From Myxococcales bacterium (GTDB taxonomy: Bacteria > Myxococcota_A > Polyangia > Haliangiales > Haliangiaceae), in assembly GCA_028287135.1 (NCBI GenBank), contig JAQBQE010000025.1, positions 1 through 64,000 of the forward strand: a stretch of 64,000 bases of DNA, written 5' to 3'. Both the position numbers and the translations under genes were made by a program. Shown one piece after another: positions 45,713 to 54,478 of the stretch; positions within the stretch are counted from its first letter, which is position 1; each line of letters begins with the position of its first letter. The notes under the pieces are model-generated. The model was given only the letters and a program-made list of their open reading frames with translations. It had not been told where the DNA came from and did no database searches.

Positions 45713-46755
45713 AGGTCACCCTCGACGCTCCGCTCGCTGCGAGGACCACACTGGGCCTCGGCGGCCCGGCGCGGCGCCTCGTACGTGCCGAGATCGTCGC
45801 GCACCTGCACGATGCACTCGCGCTGGCAGCCGCTGCCAGCGAGCGCGTGCTCGTGATCGGTGGCGGGTCGAACCTGGTCATCCGCGACGGCGGGTGGGAC
45901 GGACTCGTGATCGAGATGGCGCTGCCCGGCGTGCACATCGTCCGCGAGGGCAGCCACGCGATCGTGACGGCCGGTGCCGGCGTCGTGTGGGACGATCTGG
46001 TGGCGGAGACGGTGGCGGCGCGACTCGCGGGGCTCGAGTGTCTGTCGGGGATCCCGGGCCTGGTCGGCGCGACGCCGATGCAGAACGTCGGTGCCTACGG
46101 TCAGGAGGTCGCCGACACGATCACGCACGTGCGGGTGCTCGATCGGCAGACCGGCCGGCTCGAGACGCTGTCACCGGAGGCGTGCGGGTTCGCGTATCGC
46201 ACGAGCGTGTTCAAGGGCAGCGAGCGCTGGATCGTCGTCGAGGTCCAGTTCCGGCTCGCCGTCAGCGAGCTCGGCCAGCCGTTGCGCTATCCCGAGCTCG
46301 CGAGATCGCTCGGGGTTGCCGACGGAGCTCGCGTTCCGTTGCGGGTGATTCGCGACCGCGTGATCGAGCTGCGCCGTGGCAAGGGCATGGTGGTCGATCC
46401 GCAGGATCCCGCGTCGTGCAGTGCGGGGTCGTTCTTCACGAACCCGATCGTCGACGCAGCGACGCTCGCCGCGGTCGAGGCACGGCTTCCTGCCGGGATC
46501 GCGATGCCGCGGTTCCCCGCTGCGGGCGGAATGATCAAGCTCAGCGCAGGCTGGCTGATCGAGCGCGCCGGTTTCACCAAGGGGTACGGCCGTGGCCGCG
46601 CGGGGATCTCGACCAAGCACGCGCTCGCGCTGGTCAATCGCGGCGGCGCGACGACCCGCGAGCTGCTCGAGCTCGCGAACGAGATCCAGAACGGGGTTCG
46701 CGATCGACTCGGCGTCGAGCTGGTGCCCGAGCCCGTGATCGTCGGCGTCGACTAG
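45709..46755 (+). CDS. murB: UDP-N-acetylenolpyruvoylglucosamine reductase
   Basis: 348 residues from ATG 45709 in an ATGA overlap with the lipoprotein gene. FAD-binding blocks: TTLGLGGPARRLV, VLVIGGGSNLVIRDGGWDGLVI, CLSGIPGLVGATPMQNVGAYGQEV; the proton-donor region SCSAGSFFTNPIV; and the C-terminal SAGWLIERAGFTKG and GISTKHALALVNRGGATT. It reduces UDP-GlcNAc-enolpyruvate to UDP-MurNAc. It has the type I MurB layout with the YXXSXF-type loop region present. It ends 29 bases before ddl. Confidence 0.97.
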   Translation: MKVTLDAPLAARTTLGLGGPARRLVRAEIVAHLHDALALAAAASERVLVIGGGSNLVIRDGGWDGLVIEMALPGVHIVREGSHAIVTAGAGVVWDDLVAETVAARLAGLECLSGIPGLVGATPMQNVGAYGQEVADTITHVRVLDRQTGRLETLSPEACGFAYRTSVFKGSERWIVVEVQFRLAVSELGQPLRYPELARSLGVADGARVPLRVIRDRVIELRRGKGMVVDPQDPASCSAGSFFTNPIVDAATLAAVEARLPAGIAMPRFPAAGGMIKLSAGWLIERAGFTKGYGRGRAGISTKHALALVNRGGATTRELLELANEIQNGVRDRLGVELVPEPVIVGVD

Positions 46756-46771
46756 TCACCGGCAGACGCGG

Positions 46772-46777
46772 TAGAAC
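46772..46777 (+). promoter_or_regulatory. -10-like element TAGAAC, 7 nt before ddl
   Basis: TAGAAC, CGTTCGC, ATG. It ends in C rather than T, so weaker than the others, but spacing and lack of a ribosome-binding site match. It may be a secondary promoter within the cluster. Confidence 0.25.
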
Positions 46778-46784
46778 CGTTCGC

Positions 46785-47729
46785 ATGTCGTCGCATCCGT
46801 TCGCAGGCAAGCGCGTCGCGGTCGTCATGGGCGGGCTGTCCGCCGAGCGCGAGGTCTCGCTCAACACGGGGGCCGGCGTGATCGCAGCGCTGCAGCAGAC
46901 CGGCTGGGACGCGGTCGCGCTCGACTGGCGTGAGGGCACCAGCCTCGCGAAGCTGCTCGAGGACTCCGGAGCGCAGGTGGTGTGGAACGCCCTCCACGGC
47001 ACCTGGGGCGAGGACGGCGCCGTCCAGGGCCTTTGTGCATGTCTACGGATCCCGTGCACCGGATCCGGAATCCTCGCGAGTGCGCTGGCGATGGACAAGG
47101 TGATGTCCAAGCGGATCTTCGAGAGCAAGGGCGTGCCGACGCCCGCGTGGCACCTGCTTCCGCACGAGGGGCCCGCCGATGGCAGCGATGCGGTGACCGC
47201 GCTCGCGAAATGGCCGCTGCCCTGCGTGGTCAAGCCCGCCAACGAAGGCAGCTCCGTCGGCGTCAGCGTGGTCGAGCAGCGCGCCGACCTGGCGGTTGCC
47301 GTCGCGGCGGCGCGGAAGTTCCACGGCCCGGTGCTCGTCGAGGACTACATCGCCGGGACGGAGGTGTTCGTCGGGATCCTCAACGGCAAGGTGCTCGGCT
47401 CGGTCGAGGTCCGTCCGGCGACGAAGTTCTACGACTACGAGGCGAAGTACAAGCGCACCGATACGAAGTACCTGATCCCGCCGGAGCTCTCGAGGTCGGT
47501 GATCGAGACCGTCGAGCAGATGGCGCTCGCGGCCTACGTCGCGCTCGGGTGCAGCGGTCACGCGCGTCCGGATCTGCGGATCCGCCCCAACGGCGAGGCG
47601 TTCGTGCTCGAGGTCAACACGCTGCCCGGGATGACCGCGACCAGCCTGCTGCCCAAGATCGCGAAGAGCGTCGGCATGGACTACGCGACGCTGTGCGCGG
47701 AGATCCTCGCGAGCGCGACCACGATCTGA
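46785..47729 (+). CDS. ddl: D-alanine-D-alanine ligase
   Basis: 314 residues from ATG 46785. An ATP-grasp enzyme making the D-Ala-D-Ala dipeptide for MurF. Landmarks: VAVVMGGLSAEREVSLNTG, NALHGTWGEDGAVQGLC, PCTGSGILASALAMDKVMSK, the ATP-binding CVVKPANEGSSVGVSVV, EDYIAGTEVFVGIL, and the metal-binding FVLEVNTLPGMTATSLLPK. It completes the murein precursor set. After it the canonical order is interrupted by three non-dcw genes before ftsQ. Confidence 0.97.
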   Translation: MSSHPFAGKRVAVVMGGLSAEREVSLNTGAGVIAALQQTGWDAVALDWREGTSLAKLLEDSGAQVVWNALHGTWGEDGAVQGLCACLRIPCTGSGILASALAMDKVMSKRIFESKGVPTPAWHLLPHEGPADGSDAVTALAKWPLPCVVKPANEGSSVGVSVVEQRADLAVAVAAARKFHGPVLVEDYIAGTEVFVGILNGKVLGSVEVRPATKFYDYEAKYKRTDTKYLIPPELSRSVIETVEQMALAAYVALGCSGHARPDLRIRPNGEAFVLEVNTLPGMTATSLLPKIAKSVGMDYATLCAEILASATTI

Positions 47730-47751
47730 GCGCTGCCCGAAACGAACAACG

Positions 47752-47769
47752 GCGACCCGAAGGCCGCCG
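47752..47769 (+). terminator. short stem with CGAA loop after ddl
   Basis: GGCGACC and GGCCGCC pair (one mismatch) around a CGAA tetraloop, 22 bases past the ddl stop and ahead of the convergent DUF1579 gene. There is no U-tract. Confidence 0.4.
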
Positions 47770-47808
47770 AGGTAGCGATCGCGCGCAGGCCGCGATGTGA
47801 TCCGTCGA

Positions 47809-48447
47809 TCACTTCTTGCAGGACATCTCGTAGACGGGCATCCAGGTCTTGCCCTTGTCCATCGACATCGTGCCCGCGGCCTTCACGAGCTTCGGATCGG
47901 TCATGTCGACCGAGTCCTTGAACATGGTGCCCGAGCCCATGCCGCCCATGGTGTCCATGTTGAACGTCATCTTGCCGTCCTTGACGCCGTCCGACGTGCC
48001 GATCATCTGCGCGCCCTGGCTGTCGACCGACACGCGGCGCCACTTCTTCGAGGCAGCGTCGAAGGTCGTGTACGCCACGAACTTGAACTTCATCTTGCCC
48101 ATCGTTCCTTCGAACGTGTCCTGGATCCAGAAGCCGTCGAGGTCGGCCTTGGTCTTCATGGTCGCCTTCATCGGCGACTGCGTGGCCTCGTTGGCCGCCG
48201 CGGAGCCCGTGCACTTCCAGGTGCCGGCCGAGAGCTTGAGCATCTCCTTGACCTCCGGTGCGGGGGTCGGCATCGGGATCGCCGGGGGCGGCGTGACAGC
48301 AGCGCCGGCCTTGGCATCGACCTTCGCACCCGCGGCGGGCGCCTTGGCATCGACCTTCGCGCCGGCCTTTGCGTCGACCTTCGGCTGCGCCGAGGCCATG
48401 CCCACCATCGTCAACGTCGCGATCACGACACTCGAGAAAGTCTTCAT
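47809..48447 (-). CDS. DUF1579 family secreted protein
   Basis: 212 residues; AGGAGAG stands ahead of ATG 48447 on the minus strand. A signal peptide (MKTFSSVVIATLTMVGMASA) is followed by a low-complexity spacer in which VDAKA is repeated (PKVDAKAGAKVDAKAPAAG..., residues 22-50) and then the DUF1579 domain (LSAGTWKCTGSA, KADLDGFWIQDTFEGTMG, FVAYTTFDAASKKWRRVSVDS, DPKLVKAAGTMSMD). Family function is unknown; the fold is a calycin-like beta barrel in the periplasm. It is antisense to the dcw genes and divergent from the next lipoprotein, with which it shares a promoter region. Confidence 0.8.
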   Translation of the reverse strand: MKTFSSVVIATLTMVGMASAQPKVDAKAGAKVDAKAPAAGAKVDAKAGAAVTPPPAIPMPTPAPEVKEMLKLSAGTWKCTGSAAANEATQSPMKATMKTKADLDGFWIQDTFEGTMGKMKFKFVAYTTFDAASKKWRRVSVDSQGAQMIGTSDGVKDGKMTFNMDTMGGMGSGTMFKDSVDMTDPKLVKAAGTMSMDKGKTWMPVYEMSCKK

Positions 48448-48476
48448 TTGCGTCTCTCCTGTGAAAAAGTCAGCGC

Positions 48477-48484
48477 ACTATACT
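48477..48484. promoter_or_regulatory. shared bidirectional -10 (ACTATACT)
   Basis: The plus strand reads TATACT (48479-48484) toward the lipoprotein at 48525. The minus strand reads TATAGT (48482-48477) toward the DUF1579 gene at 48447. The same TATA core can therefore serve both divergent genes, with leaders of roughly 25-35 nt. Confidence 0.45.
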
Positions 48485-48524
48485 CAGATCGAAACCTGAC
48501 GCTGGAACGCGAGTCTCAATAGAC

Positions 48525-49859
48525 GTGAAGCTCAGATCTCGATTCACGAACAGCGTCGTGATTGCCTGGTTGGCAGCGTGTGGCGGAACGCCCCAGGCTC
48601 CGACGATACCGCCGACGCCTCCGGCTCCTGACGCTGCGAACGCGCGCGCTCCCGATCCGGATCTCGAGCCGCGCCCGGTCACCACGCTGCTCTCCATCGA
48701 CTGGACGACCGTTCCGCTCGCGACCGAGGCGGATGGGCTCGCGGTGTGGACGGCGATCGCGCCGACCGGCGCGGACTGGGACGCCAAGCTCGACGAGGTC
48801 CCGGTCGCGCAGGCGCGACGCCTCGCGATCGCGTTGCTCCAGGGAGGAAACTTCGTGTGCAAGCCCGGTCCGAAGCCGGTCGGCGAATGCACGCGCGCCG
48901 AGACCGAGATCGAGCCGCCTGCCGATCGCGCCGGGCTCGCGGATCCGTGCCTGCGCCGGCTGCTCGCGCTGTGGTCGATCGCGGCGCTCGAGCCCGAGGA
49001 CCTGCCGGCCGTGAGCGACGCGCTGCGCGCGATCGTCGCGATCCCGCCGCCCGAGTCGCAGCTCGTATCCGCGGCGATCCAGGTGGTGCCCGAGACCGAT
49101 CAGGATCGGCGGCTCGAGCTGATCTCGATCGCGTATCGCGCCGGCCAGACCGAGCTCGCCAACACCATGCTCGGGGGCTTCGACGAAGCGCACCTGATCG
49201 AGGCCGTGACGAAGCATCGGATCGATGCCGCGCTCGAGGTGCTCTCGGCCGAGGGCCACCGCGCGGTCTACCTCACTGCGATCGCCGACGAGCGCCTCGC
49301 CGGGAAGGCGCGCGCGATCGCGATCAGCGAGCTGGTCGCCGCCGAGGACACGCTGGCGCCAGATGCCAAGGCCGCGCTCGTGACCGCCGCGAAGTCCACC
49401 GACTGCTCGGTCGCGGCCACCGCTGCCCGCGCACTCGAGGCCCGCGGGGACAAGCGATTCGTTCCGACCCGGCCGAGGACGCGGTCCCCCGAGGCGATGA
49501 TGCGGGCGCTGTGCGTGCTCGCGAGCTACGAGCGCCTCCAGGGCAATGACGAGGACTCGCGGCTCGCCGGCTTCGTGCCGCCCAAGGGGCTCGAGCGGCT
49601 CACGATCGCGTTCGACGGCCTCGCCGAGGTCGACACCGATGGCGACGGCGACCCGCACACGGAGCGCACGCTCGAGCTGGTGCCGCGCGCCGAGATCGTG
49701 ATGCCCGAGATCGACGACGTGATCCGCGCGTTCCGTCGCTGCACGGGCACGACCTGCAGCTCCGCCGATCGAGACTTCCGGTTCGGCTTCAAGCCGGTCG
49801 GCGGCCAGCTCTACCTGGCCCGGCTCGAGATCGTCGAACGACCGCCGTGCCCGCGCTGA
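48525..49859 (+). CDS. large helical lipoprotein of unknown function
   Basis: 444 residues from GTG 48525, with a lipobox (VIAWLAACGG). A Pro-rich linker is followed by a long helical region (~75-330) of Ala/Leu-rich repeats of ~30 residues (LLALWSIAALEPEDLPAVSDAL, RLELISIAYRAGQTELANTML, KARAIAISELVAAEDTL, CSVAATAARALEARGDKRF) that looks like HEAT/TPR-type superhelix. A beta-type C-terminal domain (LERLTIAFDGLAEVDTDGDGDPH ... CTGTTCSS ... FRFGFKPVGGQLYLARLEI) follows. No enzyme motif is visible. It lies in the ddl-ftsQ insertion. Confidence 0.65.
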   Translation: MKLRSRFTNSVVIAWLAACGGTPQAPTIPPTPPAPDAANARAPDPDLEPRPVTTLLSIDWTTVPLATEADGLAVWTAIAPTGADWDAKLDEVPVAQARRLAIALLQGGNFVCKPGPKPVGECTRAETEIEPPADRAGLADPCLRRLLALWSIAALEPEDLPAVSDALRAIVAIPPPESQLVSAAIQVVPETDQDRRLELISIAYRAGQTELANTMLGGFDEAHLIEAVTKHRIDAALEVLSAEGHRAVYLTAIADERLAGKARAIAISELVAAEDTLAPDAKAALVTAAKSTDCSVAATAARALEARGDKRFVPTRPRTRSPEAMMRALCVLASYERLQGNDEDSRLAGFVPPKGLERLTIAFDGLAEVDTDGDGDPHTERTLELVPRAEIVMPEIDDVIRAFRRCTGTTCSSADRDFRFGFKPVGGQLYLARLEIVERPPCPR

Positions 49860-49930
49860 ACGCGTGCAATTCCACTTGGTTGCTGGGCCCGCCTGGATCT
49901 TGGCGACGGCTGTGGCACGATGAACGGGCG

Positions 49931-50227
49931 ATGGGCATCCGCTGGCTGGTTGCGATGACGCTGGCACTGTTCGTCGTGTCGAGCACTGACGCGAACGCGC
50001 AGGCGTTCAAGCCGCGCGGTGGTGCGAAGGCCCCTGCCAAGACCGCCGCCAAGAAGGCGCCCACCAAGAAGGCGCCCGCCAAGCGCGCCGCCAAGGCCAA
50101 GAAGACCTCGCGCGCGGCCCAGAGCTCGGCGCGCCCGGATGATCTGACGCCGGACGAGACGCCCGCGAAACGGTCCGCACCGGAAGACGACGACGACTAC
50201 GTGCTGATCGAAGACGACGACGACTGA
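49931..50227 (+). CDS. secreted Lys/Ala-rich protein with acidic tail
   Basis: 98 residues; ATG 49931 is chosen because it begins a clean signal peptide (MGIRWLVAMTLALFVVSSTDANAQA). The mature protein is a run of KAPAKTAAKKAPTKKAPAKR-type repeats, strongly basic and histone H1-like, followed by a neutral linker and a very acidic end (EDDDDYVLIEDDDD). This composition suggests a disordered nucleic-acid- or polymer-binding protein, but export argues for an envelope location. There is no family. Confidence 0.6.
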   Translation: MGIRWLVAMTLALFVVSSTDANAQAFKPRGGAKAPAKTAAKKAPTKKAPAKRAAKAKKTSRAAQSSARPDDLTPDETPAKRSAPEDDDDYVLIEDDDD

Positions 50228-50250
50228 TCACGATTCGCGCCGATCGGCCA

Positions 50251-50275
50251 GCGTTCAGGGCCCGGATCTGAACGC
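50251..50275 (+). terminator. perfect 8-bp stem-loop upstream of ftsQ
   Basis: GCGTTCAG (50251-50258) and CTGAACGC (50268-50275) enclose a 9-nt loop, 23 bases after the preceding stop. It probably closes the insert transcript before ftsQ. Confidence 0.5.
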
Positions 50276-50343
50276 GCCATCAGGTAGGGCGATGTGCATC
50301 AGCTCCCGTCGAGCCTGAAGTGATCCGGAGCGTCGCCGAAAAA

Positions 50344-50373
50344 TTGCTCCGGTGATCCGCACATGCGTATTTG
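50344..50373 (+). promoter_or_regulatory. ftsQ promoter candidate overlapping a hairpin
   Basis: TTGCTC (50344-50349), 18 nt, TATTTG (50368-50373), then 6 nt and ATG 50380. The inverted repeat CCGGAGC (50325-50331)/GCTCCGG (50346-50352) overlaps the -35 and could be an operator. Confidence 0.4.
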
Positions 50374-50379
50374 CCAAGG

Positions 50380-51333
50380 ATGGATCGATCCCGTCGAGGG
50401 GGGACGAAGCTGTCACGACCGTCGTCCGAACCGACGGTCCCGGCAGCCTCGCGACTGACCGTCAAGGGCCGCGGCAAGAACCGCCGCAAGCCCGGTTCGC
50501 TGTGGTCGCGGATGCCGCGCCCGCGCGTGATCGCGGATGCCTGTGGCCGCGCCGCCCGGCGCGCCCTCCCCGGCCTCGCGGCGACCGCGGCGATCACGCT
50601 CGTCGGTAGCGGCGTCTGGCTCGGCTACCGGTTCGTCACGACCTCGGAGCGCTTCGCGATCACCTCGATCGAGGTCCGCGGCGAAGCCCACCTGACCGAG
50701 GACCAGGTCCGCGCGTCGATGACGGTTCGCGTCGGGGACAACGTGTTCGCGACCAACCTCGACACGATGACCGGCCAGCTCCAGGCGACCCCGTGGATCG
50801 CATCGGCGACCGCGCACCGCGAGCTTCCCGACACCCTCGTCGTCGAGATCCGCGAGCACGCGGCGGCCGCGATCGTCGATCTCGGTGGCCTCTACCTCGT
50901 CGATACCAGCGGTCACCCGTTCAAGCGCGCGCAGCTCGATGCCGGTGATGGCGCCGAGCTCCCCGTGATCACCGGTCTCGACCGCGCGGCCTACGAGCAA
51001 GACCCGACGGCGACCGCCGCGACCGTCACCGGCGCCCTCGCCGTGCTCGATGCGTGGAAGCGCGGCACCGATCGCCCGACGATCGGCGAGGTCCACGTCG
51101 ACGCGCACCAGATCGTGACGCTACGGACGTACGAGCACGCGACCGCGATCGAGCTCGGCCCGCTCGGGTCGGGACTCGCGGACCGCATGCGCACGTTCGA
51201 CGCTGCCTGGACCGAGCTCACCGACGCCGAGCGTGATCGCGCCACGGCCATTCACCTCGACACCCGCCCTGACCACGTGACCGTTGCACTGTCGACGATC
51301 GCGCTCAACCCCGTCACTACTGCGAAAGATTGA
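50380..51333 (+). CDS. ftsQ: cell-division protein FtsQ
   Basis: 317 residues from ATG 50380. A long basic cytoplasmic N-terminus (~65 residues), one transmembrane helix (GLAATAAITLVGSGVWLGYRF, ~68-88), then the POTRA domain (FAITSIEVRGEAHLTEDQVR... NVFATNLDTMTGQLQATPWI... LPDTLVVEIREHAAAAIV) and the FtsQ-specific beta domain. It links the FtsLB complex to the early divisome. The coding order ftsQ-ftsA-ftsZ confirms the assignment. It ends 10 bases before ftsA. Confidence 0.93.
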   Translation: MDRSRRGGTKLSRPSSEPTVPAASRLTVKGRGKNRRKPGSLWSRMPRPRVIADACGRAARRALPGLAATAAITLVGSGVWLGYRFVTTSERFAITSIEVRGEAHLTEDQVRASMTVRVGDNVFATNLDTMTGQLQATPWIASATAHRELPDTLVVEIREHAAAAIVDLGGLYLVDTSGHPFKRAQLDAGDGAELPVITGLDRAAYEQDPTATAATVTGALAVLDAWKRGTDRPTIGEVHVDAHQIVTLRTYEHATAIELGPLGSGLADRMRTFDAAWTELTDAERDRATAIHLDTRPDHVTVALSTIALNPVTTAKD

Positions 51334-51343
51334 AGCACCCCAC

Positions 51344-52573
51344 ATGGCGAAGTCCAAGAACAGCGAGATCATCGTCGGACTTGATATCGGCACCACCAAG
51401 ATCGCCTGCATCGTCGGCGAGGTGACGGAAGACGGAGTCGATATCATCGGCATCGGCACGGCGCCGTCGAAGGGCATGCGGCGCGGCAATGTGGTCAACA
51501 TCGACGCCACGGTGACCTCGATCCGCCAGGCGGTCGACGAGGCGGAGAACATGGCGGGCTGCGAGATCTCGTCGGTGTACGCCGCGATCTCCGGGCCGAA
51601 CGTGCGCGGGATGAACAAGAACGGGATCGTCGCGATCAAGGACAAGGAGATCCGCAGCGCGGATATCGTTCGCGTCCTCGATCAGGCGAAGGCCGTCGCG
51701 ATCCCGATGGACCGCGAGGTGCTCCACGTCCTCCCGCAGCAGTACCTGGTCGACGATCAGGACGGCATCCGCGATCCACTCGGCATGTCCGGGGTTCGCC
51801 TCGAGGCGAAGGTCCACATCGTGACGTCGCTCGTCGCCTCGGTGCAGAACGTCATCCGCTGTGCGAACCGCTGCAACCTCCAGGTCGCCGACATCGTGCT
51901 CGAATCGCTCGCTGCTTCGCAGGCCGTGCTCGAGGACGACGAGAAGGAGCTCGGGGTCGCGCTGATCGATATCGGCGGCGGCACGTGCGACATCATGGTC
52001 TACGCGGACGGCGCGATCGTTCACACCTCGGTGATCGAGCTCGGCGGCGAGCGCGTGACGAACGACATCGCGACGCTGCTCCGCACGCCGCTCGAGTCCG
52101 CCGAGAAGCTGAAGCGCAAGTACGGCTGCGCGTGGAGCCAGCTCGTCGATCAGAGCGAGACCATGGAGGTCCCGTCCGTCGGTGGCCGCGGTCCGCGTAC
52201 GATCAAGCGCAGCGAGCTCGTCCAGGTGATCGAGCCTCGGATCGAGGAGATCTTCGAGTTCGTGAAGAAGGACCTGATGCGGTCCGGCTACTACGACACC
52301 CTCGCGGCGGGCATCGTCCTCACCGGCGGAGCGACCGTGATGGAGGGCATCGTCGAGGTCGCCGAGCAGGTGCTCGAGCTGCCGACCCGGCGCGGCGCTC
52401 CGACCAAGATCGGTGGTCTCGTCGACGTCGTGCGCTCGCCGAGCTACTCGACCGGCGTCGGCCTTGTCATGTTCGGCGCAGATCAGGGCAAGAGCATCCA
52501 GCTGCCGATTCGCAGCGAGGATCGCCCGGGAATGTTCAAGCGTGCCTGGAGCCGCCTCGCGGAGATGTTCTGA
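51344..52573 (+). CDS. ftsA: cell-division protein FtsA
   Basis: 409 residues from ATG 51344, the first Met of the conserved domain. Actin-fold ATPase: phosphate-1 IIVGLDIGTTKIACIVGE, 1C domain (INIDATVTSIRQAVDEAENMAG, VYAAISGPNVRG), phosphate-2 VALIDIGGGTCDIMVY, GGERVTNDIA, adenosine loop GIVLTGGATVMEGI. The C-terminal amphipathic helix (PGMFKRAWSRLAEMF) is the membrane-targeting sequence that tethers FtsZ filaments. It overlaps a short frame by one base (TGATG). Confidence 0.97.
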   Translation: MAKSKNSEIIVGLDIGTTKIACIVGEVTEDGVDIIGIGTAPSKGMRRGNVVNIDATVTSIRQAVDEAENMAGCEISSVYAAISGPNVRGMNKNGIVAIKDKEIRSADIVRVLDQAKAVAIPMDREVLHVLPQQYLVDDQDGIRDPLGMSGVRLEAKVHIVTSLVASVQNVIRCANRCNLQVADIVLESLAASQAVLEDDEKELGVALIDIGGGTCDIMVYADGAIVHTSVIELGGERVTNDIATLLRTPLESAEKLKRKYGCAWSQLVDQSETMEVPSVGGRGPRTIKRSELVQVIEPRIEEIFEFVKKDLMRSGYYDTLAAGIVLTGGATVMEGIVEVAEQVLELPTRRGAPTKIGGLVDVVRSPSYSTGVGLVMFGADQGKSIQLPIRSEDRPGMFKRAWSRLAEMF

Positions 52574-52755
52574 TGCTCGCGCGTCTGCGCCTCGTGCGGC
52601 GCGCGCGTGAGCTCGTCGAGGTCGTCCGCGATCTCCGTCGCGTCGAGCGTGCTGCAGCGGTGAGCGAGTCCCGGCCGATGCAGACGATCCAGGCTCCGTC
52701 GATCGCGGCGACCGGCGAGCGCGAGCACGCGCAGACGCTCGTCCTCGGCGGCTGA
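52573..52755 (+). CDS. possible small protein (60 aa) coupled to ftsA
   Basis: An open frame beginning at ATG 52573 inside the ftsA stop (TGATG) and ending at 52755, just before a strong terminator. The N-terminal half is a basic amphipathic helix (LARLRLVRRARELVEVVRDLRRVE); the rest is polar. Coupling and codon use look like a real gene; no family is known. Confidence 0.5.
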   Translation: MLARLRLVRRARELVEVVRDLRRVERAAAVSESRPMQTIQAPSIAATGEREHAQTLVLGG

Positions 52756-52778
52756 CCCTACGAGCGGCGGTGCTCCAC

Positions 52779-52807
52779 ACACGAGGCCTGACCCGCCTCG
52801 TGTTTTT
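52779..52807 (+). terminator. intrinsic terminator between ftsA and ftsZ
   Basis: ACACGAGGC (52779-52787) pairs perfectly with GCCTCGTGT (52795-52803), 7-nt loop, followed by a T5 run (52803-52807). It is the only textbook Rho-independent terminator I see in the window. Confidence 0.8.
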
Positions 52808-52921
52808 GCGTGCGCGTCGTCGACGAACGTAGCTACTGAACGGGGTCGCAGCTCGGGCGCGAAAAATGCGCATGTAGATCTCTCGGTCGCAACAAATCAC
52901 CCCGCGCGACGCGTGAAAAAG

Positions 52922-52950
52922 TTGCCCGTGGATCCCCATCACTTTCATAT
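52922..52950 (+). promoter_or_regulatory. ftsZ promoter
   Basis: TTGCCC (52922-52927), 17-nt spacer, TCATAT (52945-52950), then 6 nt to ATG 52957. With the terminator just upstream this gives ftsZ its own transcript, probably leaderless or nearly so. Confidence 0.55.
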
Positions 52951-52956
52951 GGGGCC

Positions 52957-54369
52957 ATGGCACTCATCGAATTCGACGACGTCTCCCACGCAAAGATCCT
53001 CGTCATCGGTGTCGGCGGTGGCGGCGGCAACGCGGTCAACACGATGATCAGCGGCAACCTCGACGGGGTCGAGTTCGTGGTCGCCAACACCGATCTGCAG
53101 GCGCTCGAAGCCAACATGGCGCCGCACAAGATCGCGCTCGGCAACACGCTGACCAAGGGCCTTGGCGCTGGCGCCAACCCCGAGGTCGGTCGTCGTGCCG
53201 CCGAGGAGAGCATGCAGCAGATCGCTGACCTCATCAGCGGCGCCGACATGGTGTTCGTCACCGCCGGCATGGGCGGCGGCACCGGTACCGGCGCGGCGCC
53301 GGTGATCGCTCAGATCGCCCGCGATTGCGGCGCGCTGACGGTCGGCGTGGTGACCAAGCCGTTCGGCTTCGAGGGCAAGAAGCGGTCGAAGCAGGCGGTC
53401 GAGGGCATCGAGAAGCTCAGCGCTTCGGTCGACACCCTCCTCGTCATCCCGAACAACCGCCTGCTCGCTCTGGTCGGCGCGCAGACGTCGATGGTCGAGG
53501 CCTTCCGCAAGGCGGACTCGGTCCTCCTCAACGCCGTGCAGGGCATCAGCGACCTGATGACCGTCCCCGGTCTCGTCAACGTCGACTTCGCCGACGTGCG
53601 CACGATCATGAAGGACATGGGCCGCGCGCTCATGGGCTCGGGCATCGGCACCGGCAAGCGCCGCGCGCAGGAAGCTGCCGAGATGGCGATCAGCTCGCCG
53701 CTCCTCGAGGACGTCAACATCGAGGGCGCCACGGGCATCCTGATCAACATCACCGGTGGCCCGGACCTCACCCTCCACGAGGTCAACGAGGCGTCGTCGC
53801 TGATCGAGGCGGCCGCGCACGAGGATGCGAACATCATCTTCGGCTCGGTGATCGATCCGAACCTCAGCGAGGAGATCCGGATCACCGTGATCGCGACGGG
53901 CTTCGACCGCGAGGGCAAGACGCAGATCTTGGTCCCCGAGACCCGGCCGCACACCCCGACGGCTCCGATCGGCGGTCGCCGGATGAGCGCCCCGCAGATC
54001 TCGCTGCCGTACGACGTGCAGTCGCAGATCACGAAGGAGTATCCGCAGCCGATGCCGCCGCGCCGTCCGTCGGCGCAGATCATCGAGGAGCCGCAGATCG
54101 ACGTCGAGTGGGACAACGAGGCCTCCGACGTCGAGCGCGCGCTCAACGAGCTCCAGGAGCCGATCCCCGAGAACGAGCACTCGCAGCGCCTGGCGCGCGG
54201 CTCGGGTCCATCGCCGGTCGAGGGCGTCCCGCTGGTGCAGCCGACCGAGCGCAAGCGCGCCCAGTCCCGTCCCAGCATGAAGGCGGTCCTGTCGGGCGAG
54301 ATCGATACCGAGAACGAGCTGGACGTCCCGACGTTCATCCGACGCCACAGCGCGACGACGCATTCGTGA
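52957..54369 (+). CDS. ftsZ: cell-division GTPase FtsZ
   Basis: 470 residues. Tubulin-like GTPase: [28 protein letters not shown], the signature [65 protein letters not shown], then the C-terminal subdomain ([29 protein letters not shown]). A ~110-residue variable linker rich in Pro/Arg/Glu ends in the conserved C-terminal peptide [11 protein letters not shown] that binds FtsA. It forms the Z ring. It is transcribed separately from ftsA. Confidence 0.98.
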   Translation: MALIEFDDVSHAKILVIGVGGGGGNAVNTMISGNLDGVEFVVANTDLQALEANMAPHKIALGNTLTKGLGAGANPEVGRRAAEESMQQIADLISGADMVFVTAGMGGGTGTGAAPVIAQIARDCGALTVGVVTKPFGFEGKKRSKQAVEGIEKLSASVDTLLVIPNNRLLALVGAQTSMVEAFRKADSVLLNAVQGISDLMTVPGLVNVDFADVRTIMKDMGRALMGSGIGTGKRRAQEAAEMAISSPLLEDVNIEGATGILINITGGPDLTLHEVNEASSLIEAAAHEDANIIFGSVIDPNLSEEIRITVIATGFDREGKTQILVPETRPHTPTAPIGGRRMSAPQISLPYDVQSQITKEYPQPMPPRRPSAQIIEEPQIDVEWDNEASDVERALNELQEPIPENEHSQRLARGSGPSPVEGVPLVQPTERKRAQSRPSMKAVLSGEIDTENELDVPTFIRRHSATTHS

Positions 54370-54478
54370 TCCCGACCTGATTCGTTCTTTCGACTAGCTT
54401 ACCGATCCGTCGAGGTTCCCAGCGCCACCCGGCGCGTCGCATCACCAGATGCTTGGACCACACCTCGATGACGATGTC

